Shown here: piece after piece, positions 34,140-42,722 of the stretch
How the letters are laid out: every line of letters starts with the position of its first letter
How positions within the stretch are numbered: the stretch's first letter is position 1
Assembly (NCBI GenBank): GCA_001689535.1
Contig: LUJP01000027.1
Location: forward strand, 1-48,681
Source: Bacteroidales bacterium M5
Lineage (GTDB): Bacteria; Bacteroidota; Bacteroidia; Bacteroidales; Muribaculaceae
DNA: 48,681 bases
Reading direction: 5' to 3'
The notes under the pieces: generated by a model
What the model was told of the DNA's origin: nothing
What the model saw: the letters and a program-made list of their open reading frames with translations, nothing else
The model's database searches: none
Made by a program: the position numbers and the translations under genes

Positions 34140-34218
34140 CCGGACTTTTCTTCCTTGGCATTAAGCCCGCTTTCTCTTATTTTGGAGTGCACAGGTATGT
34201 TATTCCCCGGAATAATGT

Positions 34219-34226
34219 TACCTTTG
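34219..34226 (+). promoter_or_regulatory. -7 box TACCTTTG, 7 bp before a start codon
   Basis: The match ends only 7 bp before the ATG of the DUF3822 gene, so the leader would be about 4 nt. coaX has exactly the same spacing (36445-36452). Confidence 0.55.
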
Positions 34227-34233
34227 CAGAGCT

Positions 34234-35055
34234 ATGACACTTCTCGATAAGGATTTGATTGCTCAGCCTCAGCTCTGGAGCCTCGTTCTGATGCCCGGAG
34301 ACGAGAGGCTTGACGTGGCCCTTCTCCCGCCGGTTGCCGACGAGGAGATGATCTGGCGCACATTTGCTTTCGATTCCGCCACTCCCGACCGCCGCAAGGC
34401 CCTCGAGGATGTGATTTATGAGAATCCGCTGCTGCTCTGCGATTTCAAGAGAGTTTACTGCATAGCCGACTGCGGCAGCTTCATGGCTCTTCCTGCGGGT
34501 CTGGACGATGATGCCGTGCTGGAGATAGGCCAGAGAGTGCTCGGCCCCGAGTGCGAGTCTTCCCATCTGCTTGTGGAGGATTGCGGCGCGGAAAACGCCG
34601 TGATGACCCAGTGGGTCGACCAAGACACCTACGCATTTCTCTGCCGTACGTTTTTCAACATCCGGTTTCATGGGCGCATGGGGCGCCTCGTGGAATATCT
34701 GCAGTCGCTTTCCTTGCCCGAGGCCGATACTGCGGCTGCCTACGCGCTTCTGCGCGGCAAGGAGCTTACGGTAGTGATAGTGCGTGGCGGCAAGCTTCAT
34801 TGCGCGAATTATTTCCGTTGCCGCGGTGGCAGTGACGCCTCTTATTTCATCCTTTCGGCGCTTAACACTCTGGGGCTCGACCTTGCTTCGACAAGTATCT
34901 GGGTGGGAGGCGACGGTTTTGTCGCACTCGCCGAGGAATTAGGCCGCTTTGCTCCGCATGTGTCGCGTCTGGAGCCTCCAGCGCTCCCGTACCGCACCGG
35001 CCGCACCACTCTCGATGCGCCTTTCGATCTTCTAATATTTAAGCCATGCGAATAA
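34234..35055 (+). CDS. DUF3822 family protein
   Basis: A 273-aa cytoplasmic protein of the Bacteroidota DUF3822 family, recognised by its overall pattern (SLVLMPGDERLDVAL at the start and YFILSALNTLGLDLASTSIWVGG near residue 205). The fold may resemble actin-like ATPases of the pilus-assembly type, but no function is known. It overlaps rsmD by 10 nt, the pairing usual in Bacteroidales, which suggests a link to rRNA modification or only coupled expression. Confidence 0.8.
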   Translation: MTLLDKDLIAQPQLWSLVLMPGDERLDVALLPPVADEEMIWRTFAFDSATPDRRKALEDVIYENPLLLCDFKRVYCIADCGSFMALPAGLDDDAVLEIGQRVLGPECESSHLLVEDCGAENAVMTQWVDQDTYAFLCRTFFNIRFHGRMGRLVEYLQSLSLPEADTAAAYALLRGKELTVVIVRGGKLHCANYFRCRGGSDASYFILSALNTLGLDLASTSIWVGGDGFVALAEELGRFAPHVSRLEPPALPYRTGRTTLDAPFDLLIFKPCE

Positions 35056-35621
35056 TCAGGGGAAAATACGGACGCCGTCGTTTCGACGTGCCCAAGAATA
35101 TCACGGCGCGTCCCACCACCGACTTTGCACGTGAAAACCTGTTCAATGTGATAGAGAATCTCACGGACATAGAAGGCCTGGAGGCTCTCGACCTCTTTGC
35201 AGGCACAGGCGCCGTGAGCTTCGAGCTTCTCTCGCGTGGAGCCGCAAGAGTCACCTCGGTTGAGAAAGCCTCGGTGCAGCAGAAGTTTATCGCTGAGGTG
35301 GCGCGCACGCTCGGCGCCGACAATCATCAGCTGATACGTGGCGACGTGTTCCGTTATCTTGCCACGGCCGCCCGCGGGCGGTTCGATTTCGTGTTTGCCG
35401 ACCCGCCCTACGACCTTCCTGATTTCGACAAGGTGGCTCCGGCCGTGCTCGACTCGGGCATCATCCGGCCCGGAGGCATTTTCATTCTCGAACACGGACG
35501 TAACCGCGATTATTCCTCGCATCCCTTTTTCCGCCGCCATCTTGCCTACGGCAGCGTGAATTTCTCCATATTTGAAATCCCTTCTGATCCCGAACCGTCA
35601 ACCCAAACCTCTCTTCAATGA
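35046..35621 (+). CDS. rsmD: 16S rRNA (guanine966-N2)-methyltransferase
   Basis: A 191-aa Rossmann-fold methyltransferase. The SAM motif is LDLFAGTGAVSFE (about 48-60) and the catalytic motif ADPPYDLP (about 118-125). The N-terminus IIRGKYGRRRF is typical of RsmD. It overlaps its neighbours by 10 and 4 nt, in a tight operon. Confidence 0.93.
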   Translation: MRIIRGKYGRRRFDVPKNITARPTTDFARENLFNVIENLTDIEGLEALDLFAGTGAVSFELLSRGAARVTSVEKASVQQKFIAEVARTLGADNHQLIRGDVFRYLATAARGRFDFVFADPPYDLPDFDKVAPAVLDSGIIRPGGIFILEHGRNRDYSSHPFFRRHLAYGSVNFSIFEIPSDPEPSTQTSLQ

Positions 35622-35941
35622 GTGAACCGATCATCCGTCGCCGCACCTTCGTGCAATGGTGTCGCCGCTACCTGAGCCTCAATCTTCTCGTGGTGGCGGG
35701 GGTGCTGGTGTATCTGCTGTTCTTTACCGACAATTCCGCCGCCCTCGCCTATGAGCAGAACCGCGAGATAGAGCGTCTGCAGGCCGAAATCAAGGCCAAC
35801 CGCGATACTCTGCTCTATTACCAGCGGCTCAACCATGCCCTGTCGGTGGATCCCGAGGCTATGGAACGCGTGGTGAGGGAGAACTACCACATGCAGCGCG
35901 ACAATGAGGACGTGTTTGTGGTGGTGGAAAGTGAATCATGA
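35618..35941 (+). CDS. FtsB/DivIC-like septum formation initiator
   Basis: A 107-aa bitopic protein: a short basic cytoplasmic N-terminus, one transmembrane helix (about 21-38, LNLLVVAGVLVYLLFF), then a periplasmic coiled coil (EQNREIERLQAEIKANRDTL) and the conserved MERVVRENYHMQR segment. It should bridge FtsL and FtsQ in the division machinery. Start overlaps the rsmD stop (ATGA). Confidence 0.87.
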   Translation: MSEPIIRRRTFVQWCRRYLSLNLLVVAGVLVYLLFFTDNSAALAYEQNREIERLQAEIKANRDTLLYYQRLNHALSVDPEAMERVVRENYHMQRDNEDVFVVVESES

Positions 35942-35966
35942 CCCAAAACACATAACCGCACACAAT

Positions 35967-36359
35967 ATGAACAACAATACCACATCAAACAGCCGGAACT
36001 CCCGCTCCGGCACGGCCATCTGGCTCGGAGTGGCCGGACTTCTGCTGATAGCAGTCGGCACACTGCTGCCTCTTTTTCGCGTGGTGTCGCCCATGACTCG
36101 CATAATTTATTCGGCCGGAGCCCTTATTCTACTCGCCTCCCGTATAATACGTCCTTCTTATAAAGGGAAGTCGCTGAGAGTTAAACGCCTTATGCGCATA
36201 GAATTCTGGTCGGGCGTTATATTCTGCGTCGGCGCCTTCTTCCTCTGGTATCCCGGCGCGGGGCCGATGGACTGGCTTGCCTTCACCATAGCGGGCGGTA
36301 TGCTTGAAGTTTATACTTCCATTATGATTCCCCGCACGCGGGCAAAAGAAGAAGTATAG
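35967..36359 (+). CDS. Small integral membrane protein, unknown
   Basis: A 130-aa protein with four predicted transmembrane helices (from WLGVAGLLLIAVGTLLPLF to FTIAGGMLEVYTSIMI) after a polar Asn/Ser-rich N-terminus. The start at 35967, 25 bp after the previous gene, is preferred to an earlier one overlapping that gene. Conserved in Bacteroidales to my knowledge, with no assigned function. Its place after the FtsB-like gene hints at an envelope role only. Confidence 0.7.
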   Translation: MNNNTTSNSRNSRSGTAIWLGVAGLLLIAVGTLLPLFRVVSPMTRIIYSAGALILLASRIIRPSYKGKSLRVKRLMRIEFWSGVIFCVGAFFLWYPGAGPMDWLAFTIAGGMLEVYTSIMIPRTRAKEEV

Positions 36360-36444
36360 ACGAATCCACGTTAATACTCTGTGAATGGTCCTGGCGTTTC
36401 GTTTTTTTAATCGCCCATATAGCAGTCAATTCTTTGATATTTGC

Positions 36445-36452
36445 TAAATTTG
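36445..36452 (+). promoter_or_regulatory. -7 box TAAATTTG, 7 bp before coaX
   Basis: Perfect -7 octamer ending 7 bp before the coaX ATG, implying a leader of about 4 nt. Compare 34219-34226. Confidence 0.6.
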
Positions 36453-36459
36453 TGCCCGA

Positions 36460-37209
36460 ATGTCACTGTTTCTGACCATAGACCAAGGAAATTCGGCAGC
36501 CAAACTGGCCCTCTGGGAGGGTTCGGAGCTGCTGAAGGTGAGCATCGAGGAGCATCTGAGTATCGATGATGTTGCCCGTTTCATCGCTCCTGCCACCCGT
36601 GTTGAGCTTGTGCTTTACTGCAGTGTGGCCGGTCGCGGACAGGAGCTCGTGGCCGGCATGGCGGCCATGGCCCGCAAGGTTGTGAGGCTGCGTTCCGACA
36701 TGCGTCTGCCGCTGATGATAGATTACGGCACCCCCGGCACCCTGGGTGTTGACCGCATAGCGGCCGCTGTGGGAGCCATGGCGCTGTATCCGTCGACCCC
36801 GCTGCTGGTGGTCGATGCCGGAACGGCCGTGACTTACGATGCCGTGAGCGCCGACGGACATTTCGTGGGCGGCAACATAGCCCCGGGCATCAACATGCGC
36901 CTGGAGGCTCTTCACCGTTTCACCGCCCGCCTCCCCAGGGTAAAGGCTCCACGCGAACTCAACCCCGACGAGTTTCTGGGCCACGATACAGCCTCGGCAA
37001 TGGTCAACGGTGCCGTGTGGGGCGTGGTGGCAGCCATTACCTACTATCAGCAGAGGCTTCCCGCCGGCACCCGCGTGGTGATGACAGGCGGCTGGGCGCG
37101 CGAGCTCAGCAAACTATGTAATTTCGAGGTTACTGTCGAGAGCAATCTTGTAAGCATCGGCCTTAACCGTATCATACTCTTTAATGAAAATGAAAATAAT
37201 GATAAATAG
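36460..37209 (+). CDS. coaX: Type III pantothenate kinase
   Basis: A 249-aa ASKHA-fold kinase for the first step of coenzyme A synthesis. The phosphate-binding motif DQGNSAAKLALWEG is at the N-terminus (about 7-20), and PLLVVDAGTAVTYDAV and GGNIAPGINMR are the other family marks. The 3' end overlaps the start of the outer-membrane protein gene by 26 nt. Confidence 0.94.
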   Translation: MSLFLTIDQGNSAAKLALWEGSELLKVSIEEHLSIDDVARFIAPATRVELVLYCSVAGRGQELVAGMAAMARKVVRLRSDMRLPLMIDYGTPGTLGVDRIAAAVGAMALYPSTPLLVVDAGTAVTYDAVSADGHFVGGNIAPGINMRLEALHRFTARLPRVKAPRELNPDEFLGHDTASAMVNGAVWGVVAAITYYQQRLPAGTRVVMTGGWARELSKLCNFEVTVESNLVSIGLNRIILFNENENNDK

Positions 37210-38479
37210 ACTGATAGCCGCGGTGGCAGTGCTTGCTGCATGTGTGGCTGCTCCTTCCCAGACCGATGCCCAGGGTAATGTGTCGCCCTATTCCAAGTTC
37301 GGCTACGGAATTCTTGACAATAACGCCACGGCCGCCCAGAAACAGATGGGTGGTGTGGGCTACGCCATGAACTCCGGCCGCCAGATCAACGTGATGAATC
37401 CCGCCTCCTATGCGTCCATCGACACGCTGACGTTCCTCTTCGACATGGGTGTGGACTTTACCACCATCAAGTCGAGCGAGGGTGCCGTAGGTGATATCAA
37501 TCCGGCCAAAGAGCGCCGATTCGGCGGCGGTCTCGACTATCTTACCATGCAGTTTCCTCTTGGCAAATACATGGGAGCGAGCATAGGTCTTCTGCCGTTT
37601 TCATCGGTGGGCTACTCGTTTGGTTCGGAAATAGCCAACGGTGTCAACTCCCGCCAGGGTATGGGCGGTCTCAACCAGCTTTATGTGGGTGTGGCCGGAC
37701 GTCTGTTCAAAGGCTTCTCGGTAGGCGCCAACTTCTCATATCTCTTCGGCACCAACGTAAACGATGTGTACGTTACCCCTAACGTGCCTACTACCGGTTA
37801 CACCGCGCTGTTCGAGCAGGTGACCCGCGTGCGCGACTGGCGCGTGCAGCTTGGCGTGCAATATCATGTAAACGTGAATCCCGACAACCGTCTGGGCATA
37901 GGCCTCACATACTCTCCCGGCAAGACTCTTCTGGGTAATGCCTACGTGGTGAGATATGCCATAGACGCCGATGTGCTTCCCGACACTCTCGGCGAGAAGA
38001 GCCTGCGCCACAACGCCGACCTTCCCGCAACCTATGGTGCCGGCCTGAACTGGACATGGCGCAATAAGCTGATGGTGGAGGCCGACTTCACCTATCAGCC
38101 CTGGGCAAAGGCCAAGAGCGTGACATGGCCCACTGAATGGAATGTGGAGTCAACACGCTTTGCCAACCGCTATCAGGTGGGTCTGGGAGCTTCTTACACC
38201 CCCTCGGCGCGCGGTGGTTATTTCCGTCGCGTGACATATCGCGCGGGCGCTTTCTTCAACCGCGACTATGTGATGGTGGGCGACAATAATGTGCGCGACT
38301 ACGGCGTGTCGTGCGGCTTCGGTTTCCCCACCGTATCCGATAAGTCTATCATCAACCTCGGTTTTGAATACCGTCACCGCCAGGCCCATCCCAATCCCAT
38401 GGTGAAGGAGAATTACTTCTGCGTGCGCCTGGGCATCAACTTCAACGAACTCTGGTTCTTCCAGAATAAACTGCGATAA
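37184..38479 (+). CDS. Outer-membrane beta-barrel protein
   Basis: A 431-aa protein with a signal peptide (about 1-29, ending at TDAQ) followed by a beta-barrel: alternating aromatic/Gly strands such as FLFDMGVDFTTI, MGASIGLLPFSSVGYSFGS and NYFCVRLGINFNELWFF at the C-terminus. It resembles the FadL/OmpP1-like porins of Bacteroidota next to lptC. Three in-frame Met codons (37184, 37190, 37199) are possible starts; all overlap coaX. It joins lptC through TAATG, so a role in envelope assembly is plausible but unproven. Confidence 0.82.
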   Translation: MKMKIMINRLIAAVAVLAACVAAPSQTDAQGNVSPYSKFGYGILDNNATAAQKQMGGVGYAMNSGRQINVMNPASYASIDTLTFLFDMGVDFTTIKSSEGAVGDINPAKERRFGGGLDYLTMQFPLGKYMGASIGLLPFSSVGYSFGSEIANGVNSRQGMGGLNQLYVGVAGRLFKGFSVGANFSYLFGTNVNDVYVTPNVPTTGYTALFEQVTRVRDWRVQLGVQYHVNVNPDNRLGIGLTYSPGKTLLGNAYVVRYAIDADVLPDTLGEKSLRHNADLPATYGAGLNWTWRNKLMVEADFTYQPWAKAKSVTWPTEWNVESTRFANRYQVGLGASYTPSARGGYFRRVTYRAGAFFNRDYVMVGDNNVRDYGVSCGFGFPTVSDKSIINLGFEYRHRQAHPNPMVKENYFCVRLGINFNELWFFQNKLR

Positions 38480-39345
38480 TGCTGAAGCGTCACTTGCCGG
38501 GCATGACCTCGCTGCCGGCTGTAGCGCTCACGGCCGTGCTGATGCTGTGTGCCTGCCGCGAGGACAAGAAGGAATTCGTGGACCTGCAATACGATCCCGA
38601 GACCTTCGCCACAATGACCACTACTGATGTTTCCACGCTGATATCCGATTCGGGGCTTGTGCGCTACCGCATCGATTCGCCGCTGTGGCTTGTGTTTGAC
38701 GAGGCGAGGGAACCCAACTGGAAGTTCCCCGACGGCCTTCATATGGAGAAATACGACAATATGATGCGCCGTGAGGCGACCGTGGACTGCGACTCTGCTC
38801 TGTTTCTCAAAAACAAACAGCTGTGGCGTCTCGACGGCTATGTGGACATAAAAAACACCGCCGGGGAGAAATTCCTAACCAACCAGCTCTTCTGGGACCA
38901 GCGGCACGAGAAAGTGTACAGCGATTCATTCATTCACATAGAGCGCGCCGACCGCATAATCGAGGGCTATGGCTTTGAAAGCAACGACCGTATGACGCAA
39001 TACCGCGTGCTGAACGTGAGCGGTATTTTTCCCGCTTCGCAGTTTACGGAGCGCGGTGAGGATTATGCCGGAGAGCCGGAAGCCGTTCCTGAACCCGAGG
39101 TTGTCGACACCGTATCGTCCGACCGTAAGCCGCGTCAGGCTCCCGACAGGCTTTCGGGCCGTCAGCGCACCCGCCGCACCGCCTCGGCCGACACTGCTTC
39201 AGCCGTCGCTGAACAGGAGCTTCCCGCCCGTAAGCCAGAGCAGACTCCGGCAGTAAAGGCACGCCGACCCCTCAAGCCAATGAAACTCGAAGAGTCCGAA
39301 CGGCCTAAAAAGCTTGAACTCTCCAATCAAAATCCTAAGAAATGA
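38479..39345 (+). CDS. lptC: LPS export protein LptC, lipoprotein-like
   Basis: A 288-aa protein. The N-terminus (VALTAVLMLCAC) looks like a lipoprotein signal with Cys near 31-33. Residues of about 50-195 follow the LptC pattern (SDSGLVRYRIDSPLW, FPDGLHMEKYD, LTNQLFWDQRHEKVYSD, GYGFESNDRM), the beta-jellyroll that passes LPS from LptB2FG to LptA. The last about 90 residues are Pro/Arg/Ala-rich and look disordered, longer than in short LptC proteins. The start overlaps the previous stop (TAATG) and the end overlaps gldE (ATGA). Confidence 0.9.
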   Translation: MLKRHLPGMTSLPAVALTAVLMLCACREDKKEFVDLQYDPETFATMTTTDVSTLISDSGLVRYRIDSPLWLVFDEAREPNWKFPDGLHMEKYDNMMRREATVDCDSALFLKNKQLWRLDGYVDIKNTAGEKFLTNQLFWDQRHEKVYSDSFIHIERADRIIEGYGFESNDRMTQYRVLNVSGIFPASQFTERGEDYAGEPEAVPEPEVVDTVSSDRKPRQAPDRLSGRQRTRRTASADTASAVAEQELPARKPEQTPAVKARRPLKPMKLEESERPKKLELSNQNPKK

Positions 39346-40625
39346 CACTCACTACCTGGATAATCCTCGCCGTGGTCTCGCTGATATTCTCGGGACTTTT
39401 TTCCGGCACGGAAATAGCGTTCATCACCTCCGACCGCGTGAGAATGGAACTCGATGTGAAATCGGGAGGCTTTCTTGCCAAGACCGTGGGCCGCTTCTAT
39501 GCCGACCCCAATCTTTTCATCTCCACAATCCTCGTGGGCAATAATGTGATGCTTGTAATCTACGGTATGGGAGCGGCCGCGCTCCTCGACCCCTGGATTG
39601 AGAGCTGGTGTACCAACCAGGCCGTGGTGCTGATACTCTCCACCCTCATTTCCACGGCAGTGATTCTGCTCGTGGGAGAGTTTTTCCCTAAGTCGATTTT
39701 CCGTATCAACCCCTATACATCGCTCAAGATTTTTGCCATACCTGTGGCGATTTTCTATGTTATTCTCTATCCGGTGTCGATATTCAGCTCGTGGCTTTCA
39801 ACTGCGCTGATGCGATTGTTTGGCGTGAAGGCCGACAGCGCGCGAGTGCGTATGCTCACCGTCGGCGACCTCAACCAGTATCTGGAGAAGACCATAGATG
39901 AGGTGAATCCCGAGAAAAGTCCGGTGGAGACGGAAGTGAAGATATTCCATAATGCCCTTGATTTCTCCACCACCCATCTGCGCGACTGCATGCAGCCCCG
40001 CAACGAGATTGTGGCCGTGAACATTTCCACCACCACACGCGAAGAGCTTTCGGCGCTCTTCACATCCTCCGGCCGCAGCAAGATTGTGGTGTATCGCGAC
40101 GATATCGACGATGTGCTGGGCTATATCCACGTGAGTGAGCTGTTTAATCCTCAGACCGACTGGAAAGACCATATAAAACCGGTGGTGTTCGCACCTGAGT
40201 CGCTGCTGGCCAACAAGATGATGCGCCGTCTCCTTGCCGAGAAACGCTCTATGGCCGTGGTGGTTGACGAGTTCGGGGGCACCGCCGGACTGGTGACGCT
40301 CGAGGATCTTGTGGAAGAGATATTCGGAGATATCCAGGATGAGCACGACAAAGGCACCGTGATGGTGCGCGAGACCGAGCCGGGTGTTTACGAGTGCTCG
40401 GGCCGCGTGGAGATAGAGTATCTGCGCGAGAATTTCCACCTCGACATTCCCGAGGACGACGCCTACCAGACCCTTGCGGGCTACATACTTTATTCCACCG
40501 GCAACATTCCGCCCCAGGGCGCTGAACTTACCATCGACGACTATCTCTTCACAATCAAGCGCCGCACCGCCACCCGCCTCGAACTCATCACCATCACCAA
40601 GGCGCAGCCTCAGGACGCAGTGTGA
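39342..40625 (+). CDS. gldE: GldE-type CNNM/CBS/CorC protein
   Basis: A 427-aa membrane protein: a DUF21/CNNM domain with about four transmembrane segments (about 1-190), a CBS pair (about 205-330; SGRSKIVVYRDDIDDVLGYIHVSEL and VVDEFGGTAGLVTLEDLVEEI), and a C-terminal CorC_HlyC domain (FHLDIPEDDAYQTLAGYIL). Often annotated as hemolysin or as gliding-motility protein GldE, though non-gliding Bacteroidales carry it too. A metal-ion transport role is possible by analogy with CNNM/CorC. Confidence 0.88.
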   Translation: MTLTTWIILAVVSLIFSGLFSGTEIAFITSDRVRMELDVKSGGFLAKTVGRFYADPNLFISTILVGNNVMLVIYGMGAAALLDPWIESWCTNQAVVLILSTLISTAVILLVGEFFPKSIFRINPYTSLKIFAIPVAIFYVILYPVSIFSSWLSTALMRLFGVKADSARVRMLTVGDLNQYLEKTIDEVNPEKSPVETEVKIFHNALDFSTTHLRDCMQPRNEIVAVNISTTTREELSALFTSSGRSKIVVYRDDIDDVLGYIHVSELFNPQTDWKDHIKPVVFAPESLLANKMMRRLLAEKRSMAVVVDEFGGTAGLVTLEDLVEEIFGDIQDEHDKGTVMVRETEPGVYECSGRVEIEYLRENFHLDIPEDDAYQTLAGYILYSTGNIPPQGAELTIDDYLFTIKRRTATRLELITITKAQPQDAV

Positions 40626-40680
40626 TCCACGGGGGGTACCATGATCCTACGGATCCTTTTCGCCTGTAAATAAGTCGAAA

Positions 40681-40754
40681 TGTAGGGCTGCTCCATGGAG
40701 CAGCCGATAGCAACGCGTCGGTTTTCAGCGGATGCACGAGCGTGCATCCCTACA
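40681..40754. repeat. P repeat copy 1 (double palindrome)
   Basis: Outer inverted ends TGTAGGG and CCCTACA enclose two palindromes: GGCTGCTCCATGGAGCAGCC (40686-40705, perfect, 20 bp) and GGATGCACG-AG-CGTGCATCC (40730-40749). The same element lies in inverted orientation at 48504-48579. Confidence 0.85.
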
Positions 40755-40795
40755 ATTTAGCGGAATCCATCAGTGTTTTCCCAAGCTATCGCCCG

Positions 40796-40894
40796 TTGCG
40801 GCATCGCCCTTCCCAAGCTCGCCGCAAAGAGGCCAGACAGCGGCTTTTCCCGCAGCTGACGCAGCGGGTTTGAAAGAAATCGCACCTCCGGTGC
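40796..40894 (+). repeat. Q repeat copy 1 (multi-hairpin element)
   Basis: About 99 bp folding into successive hairpins: TTGCGGC/GCCGCAA (40796-40827) with an inner CTT/AAG; AGAGGCC/GGCTTTT (40828-40848, two G-U pairs); CCCGC/GCGGG (40849-40868); GCACC-TCC-GGTGC (40882-40894). Copy 2 at 48339-48438 keeps these pairings with different bases. The rest of the 350-bp gap between gldE and the sulfatase shows no gene. Confidence 0.75.
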
Positions 40895-40975
40895 TCCGTC
40901 GGGGATATTTTGTGCTTTGCGATGCTTTCCGGGGGATACTCCGTTCCGGGTGGCTGAGCCGGGATGAAACCCTCG

Positions 40976-42490
40976 TCAGTTCTTGGGGAAGTTGGGGCTG
41001 TAGAGGAGGGTGGTGGAGCGGGTCTGCAGTTTGCCGTCGCGCACCCACTCGTCGCCGCGCTCGCTCAGATGGTCGGCAAGCGCGCGGCGCATCTCGGAGG
41101 CTTTGGCGGAGTATTTCTTGTCGCCGATCAGATTGGTGGTTTCCTCCGGATCGGCAGTGAGGTCAAATAGCTGTTCCTGGCCGCTGCGGAGGAACCAGAT
41201 ATACTTCATTTTGCCGTCGGTGAGGCCACACCAGTAATTGTTGTCGGAATAGCATGTGGCGTGCTCAAGGTCGATCCAGCGGCGCCAATGAGGATTTTCC
41301 CGGGTGATGAGCGAGAGCATCGAGCGACCGTCCATGTCGGCGGGAACTTCCGCTCCGGCCGCGTCGAGGAAGGTAGGGAGGATGTCGCGCAGTTCCACGG
41401 GCTGCTCCAGTACGGAGCCTTTGGCATGCACGGCGGCCGTGCTTTCAGGCACCTTCACTATCATCGGGATGGCTGCCGAACCTTCATAAGGATAGGTCTT
41501 GCGCCAGGAGTTGTGGTCGCCCATCATGTCGCCGTGGTCGGAGGTGAACACGATCAGTGCGTCGTCATACATTCCTTTTTCCTTTAGCGCCTTAATAATG
41601 TCGCCCACCTGTTCGTCGATGAACGTTACCGAGGCATAGTAATGGCGGCGGGTGTTAGCCACATATTCGTCGCTGAACTGCGCATAGGGGGCTGTGGGGT
41701 CCTTAGCGGGATCGGTCACCTTGCTTCCCACATCTTTGCTCCACTCGCCGTGGGCGGCCGGAGGAATTTCCATGCCGTCGTACATCGAGAGGATGCGCTG
41801 CGGGGGATCGTAGGGGCTATGGGGGCGTGCGAACGATATTTTGAGGAACAGCGGACGGACGGAAGCGGTGTCGAAATGCTCGATGGTACGCACGGCGGTT
41901 GTTCCGGTCCATGCCGTGGGGTGAAGCTGTTCTGGGAGCTTGTAGGCGGCCGCTGCGTGGCCGTTCCAGTCAATTCCTGTGGAGTCGGGGTTCACTCCCG
42001 GAGCCACAGTCTGAAACCATTTGCGGTAGTCGCTTACGAAATCTGGCGACTCCACGCGTCCGCTCTCATCCACCAGCGTGGCGTGGAAGCCGTGGAGTGC
42101 GTTCTGCGGGGTCCAGTGCATTTTTCCTATGCCGAGTGCCAGGTACCCGTTGTCGCGGAGCATCTGAGGCATCTCGTAGCGGTAATGCTCGCCTATGCGG
42201 TTGGAGTAGCCCAGAAGTCCGTGGTGCCAGGGCGACATTCCCGTGAGCAATCCCGAACGTGCGGGGGTGCTGCTCGGTGCCGATGAGTAGGCGTTGTTGA
42301 AAAAGAAGCCGTCGGAAGCGAGCGAGTCGAGATTAGGGGTCTTTATGGCATATTTTCCGGCGTATCCCAGCGCGTCACCGCGCTGCTGGTCGGTTATAAT
42401 CAGGATTATATGGGGCTGTTTGCGGGCCTGGGCGTCGTGGGGCATGCACAGCGGCAAAGCCAGACCTGACAGTAATACGGCATGTTTCAT
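40976..42490 (-). CDS. Exported sulfatase, serine type
   Basis: A 504-aa S1-family sulfatase with a signal peptide (cleaved near residue 22). The metal-binding IITDQQRGD (about 31-39) and the formylglycine motif Ser74-x-Pro-x-Arg (STPARSG, 74-80) are present. A Ser at this position needs an anaerobic maturase (anSME), not found in this window. Further on are FTSDHGDMMGDH and WRKTYPYEGSAAIPMIV. It removes sulfate from host or algal glycans; the substrate is open. It is divergent from a GH38 enzyme. Confidence 0.92.
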   Translation of the reverse strand: MKHAVLLSGLALPLCMPHDAQARKQPHIILIITDQQRGDALGYAGKYAIKTPNLDSLASDGFFFNNAYSSAPSSTPARSGLLTGMSPWHHGLLGYSNRIGEHYRYEMPQMLRDNGYLALGIGKMHWTPQNALHGFHATLVDESGRVESPDFVSDYRKWFQTVAPGVNPDSTGIDWNGHAAAAYKLPEQLHPTAWTGTTAVRTIEHFDTASVRPLFLKISFARPHSPYDPPQRILSMYDGMEIPPAAHGEWSKDVGSKVTDPAKDPTAPYAQFSDEYVANTRRHYYASVTFIDEQVGDIIKALKEKGMYDDALIVFTSDHGDMMGDHNSWRKTYPYEGSAAIPMIVKVPESTAAVHAKGSVLEQPVELRDILPTFLDAAGAEVPADMDGRSMLSLITRENPHWRRWIDLEHATCYSDNNYWCGLTDGKMKYIWFLRSGQEQLFDLTADPEETTNLIGDKKYSAKASEMRRALADHLSERGDEWVRDGKLQTRSTTLLYSPNFPKN

Positions 42491-42542
42491 ATGGTAATGA
42501 CAGGAATGAGGTATTCGGTGTGGGTGATGATTGAGTGTAGTG

Positions 42543-42550
42543 CAAATTTA
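42543..42550 (-). promoter_or_regulatory. Sulfatase -7 box TAAATTTG
   Basis: Minus-strand perfect -7 octamer 52 bp before the sulfatase start. No good -33 box, so it may need an activator. Confidence 0.5.
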
Positions 42551-42679
42551 GTAAATTCTCAGGTAGGGAAATGCCGTAAAGACGGTCATTGCGGCCAATG
42601 TTTGTAATTTTGAGGTTGAATAATAGTATTGTGCTAAACAATAGTAGAATTATGCATCCTTTTGCCGTGGAAGGAAGCA

Positions 42680-42687
42680 TAACTTTG
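42680..42687 (+). promoter_or_regulatory. -7 box TAACTTTG of the GH38 gene
   Basis: Perfect -7 octamer 35 bp before the start of the GH38 gene. A TTTTG lies only 15 nt upstream, too close for normal spacing. Confidence 0.5.
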
Positions 42688-42722
42688 TATGTAATTATCT
42701 TTCAGATCCAATTCCATGTAAA

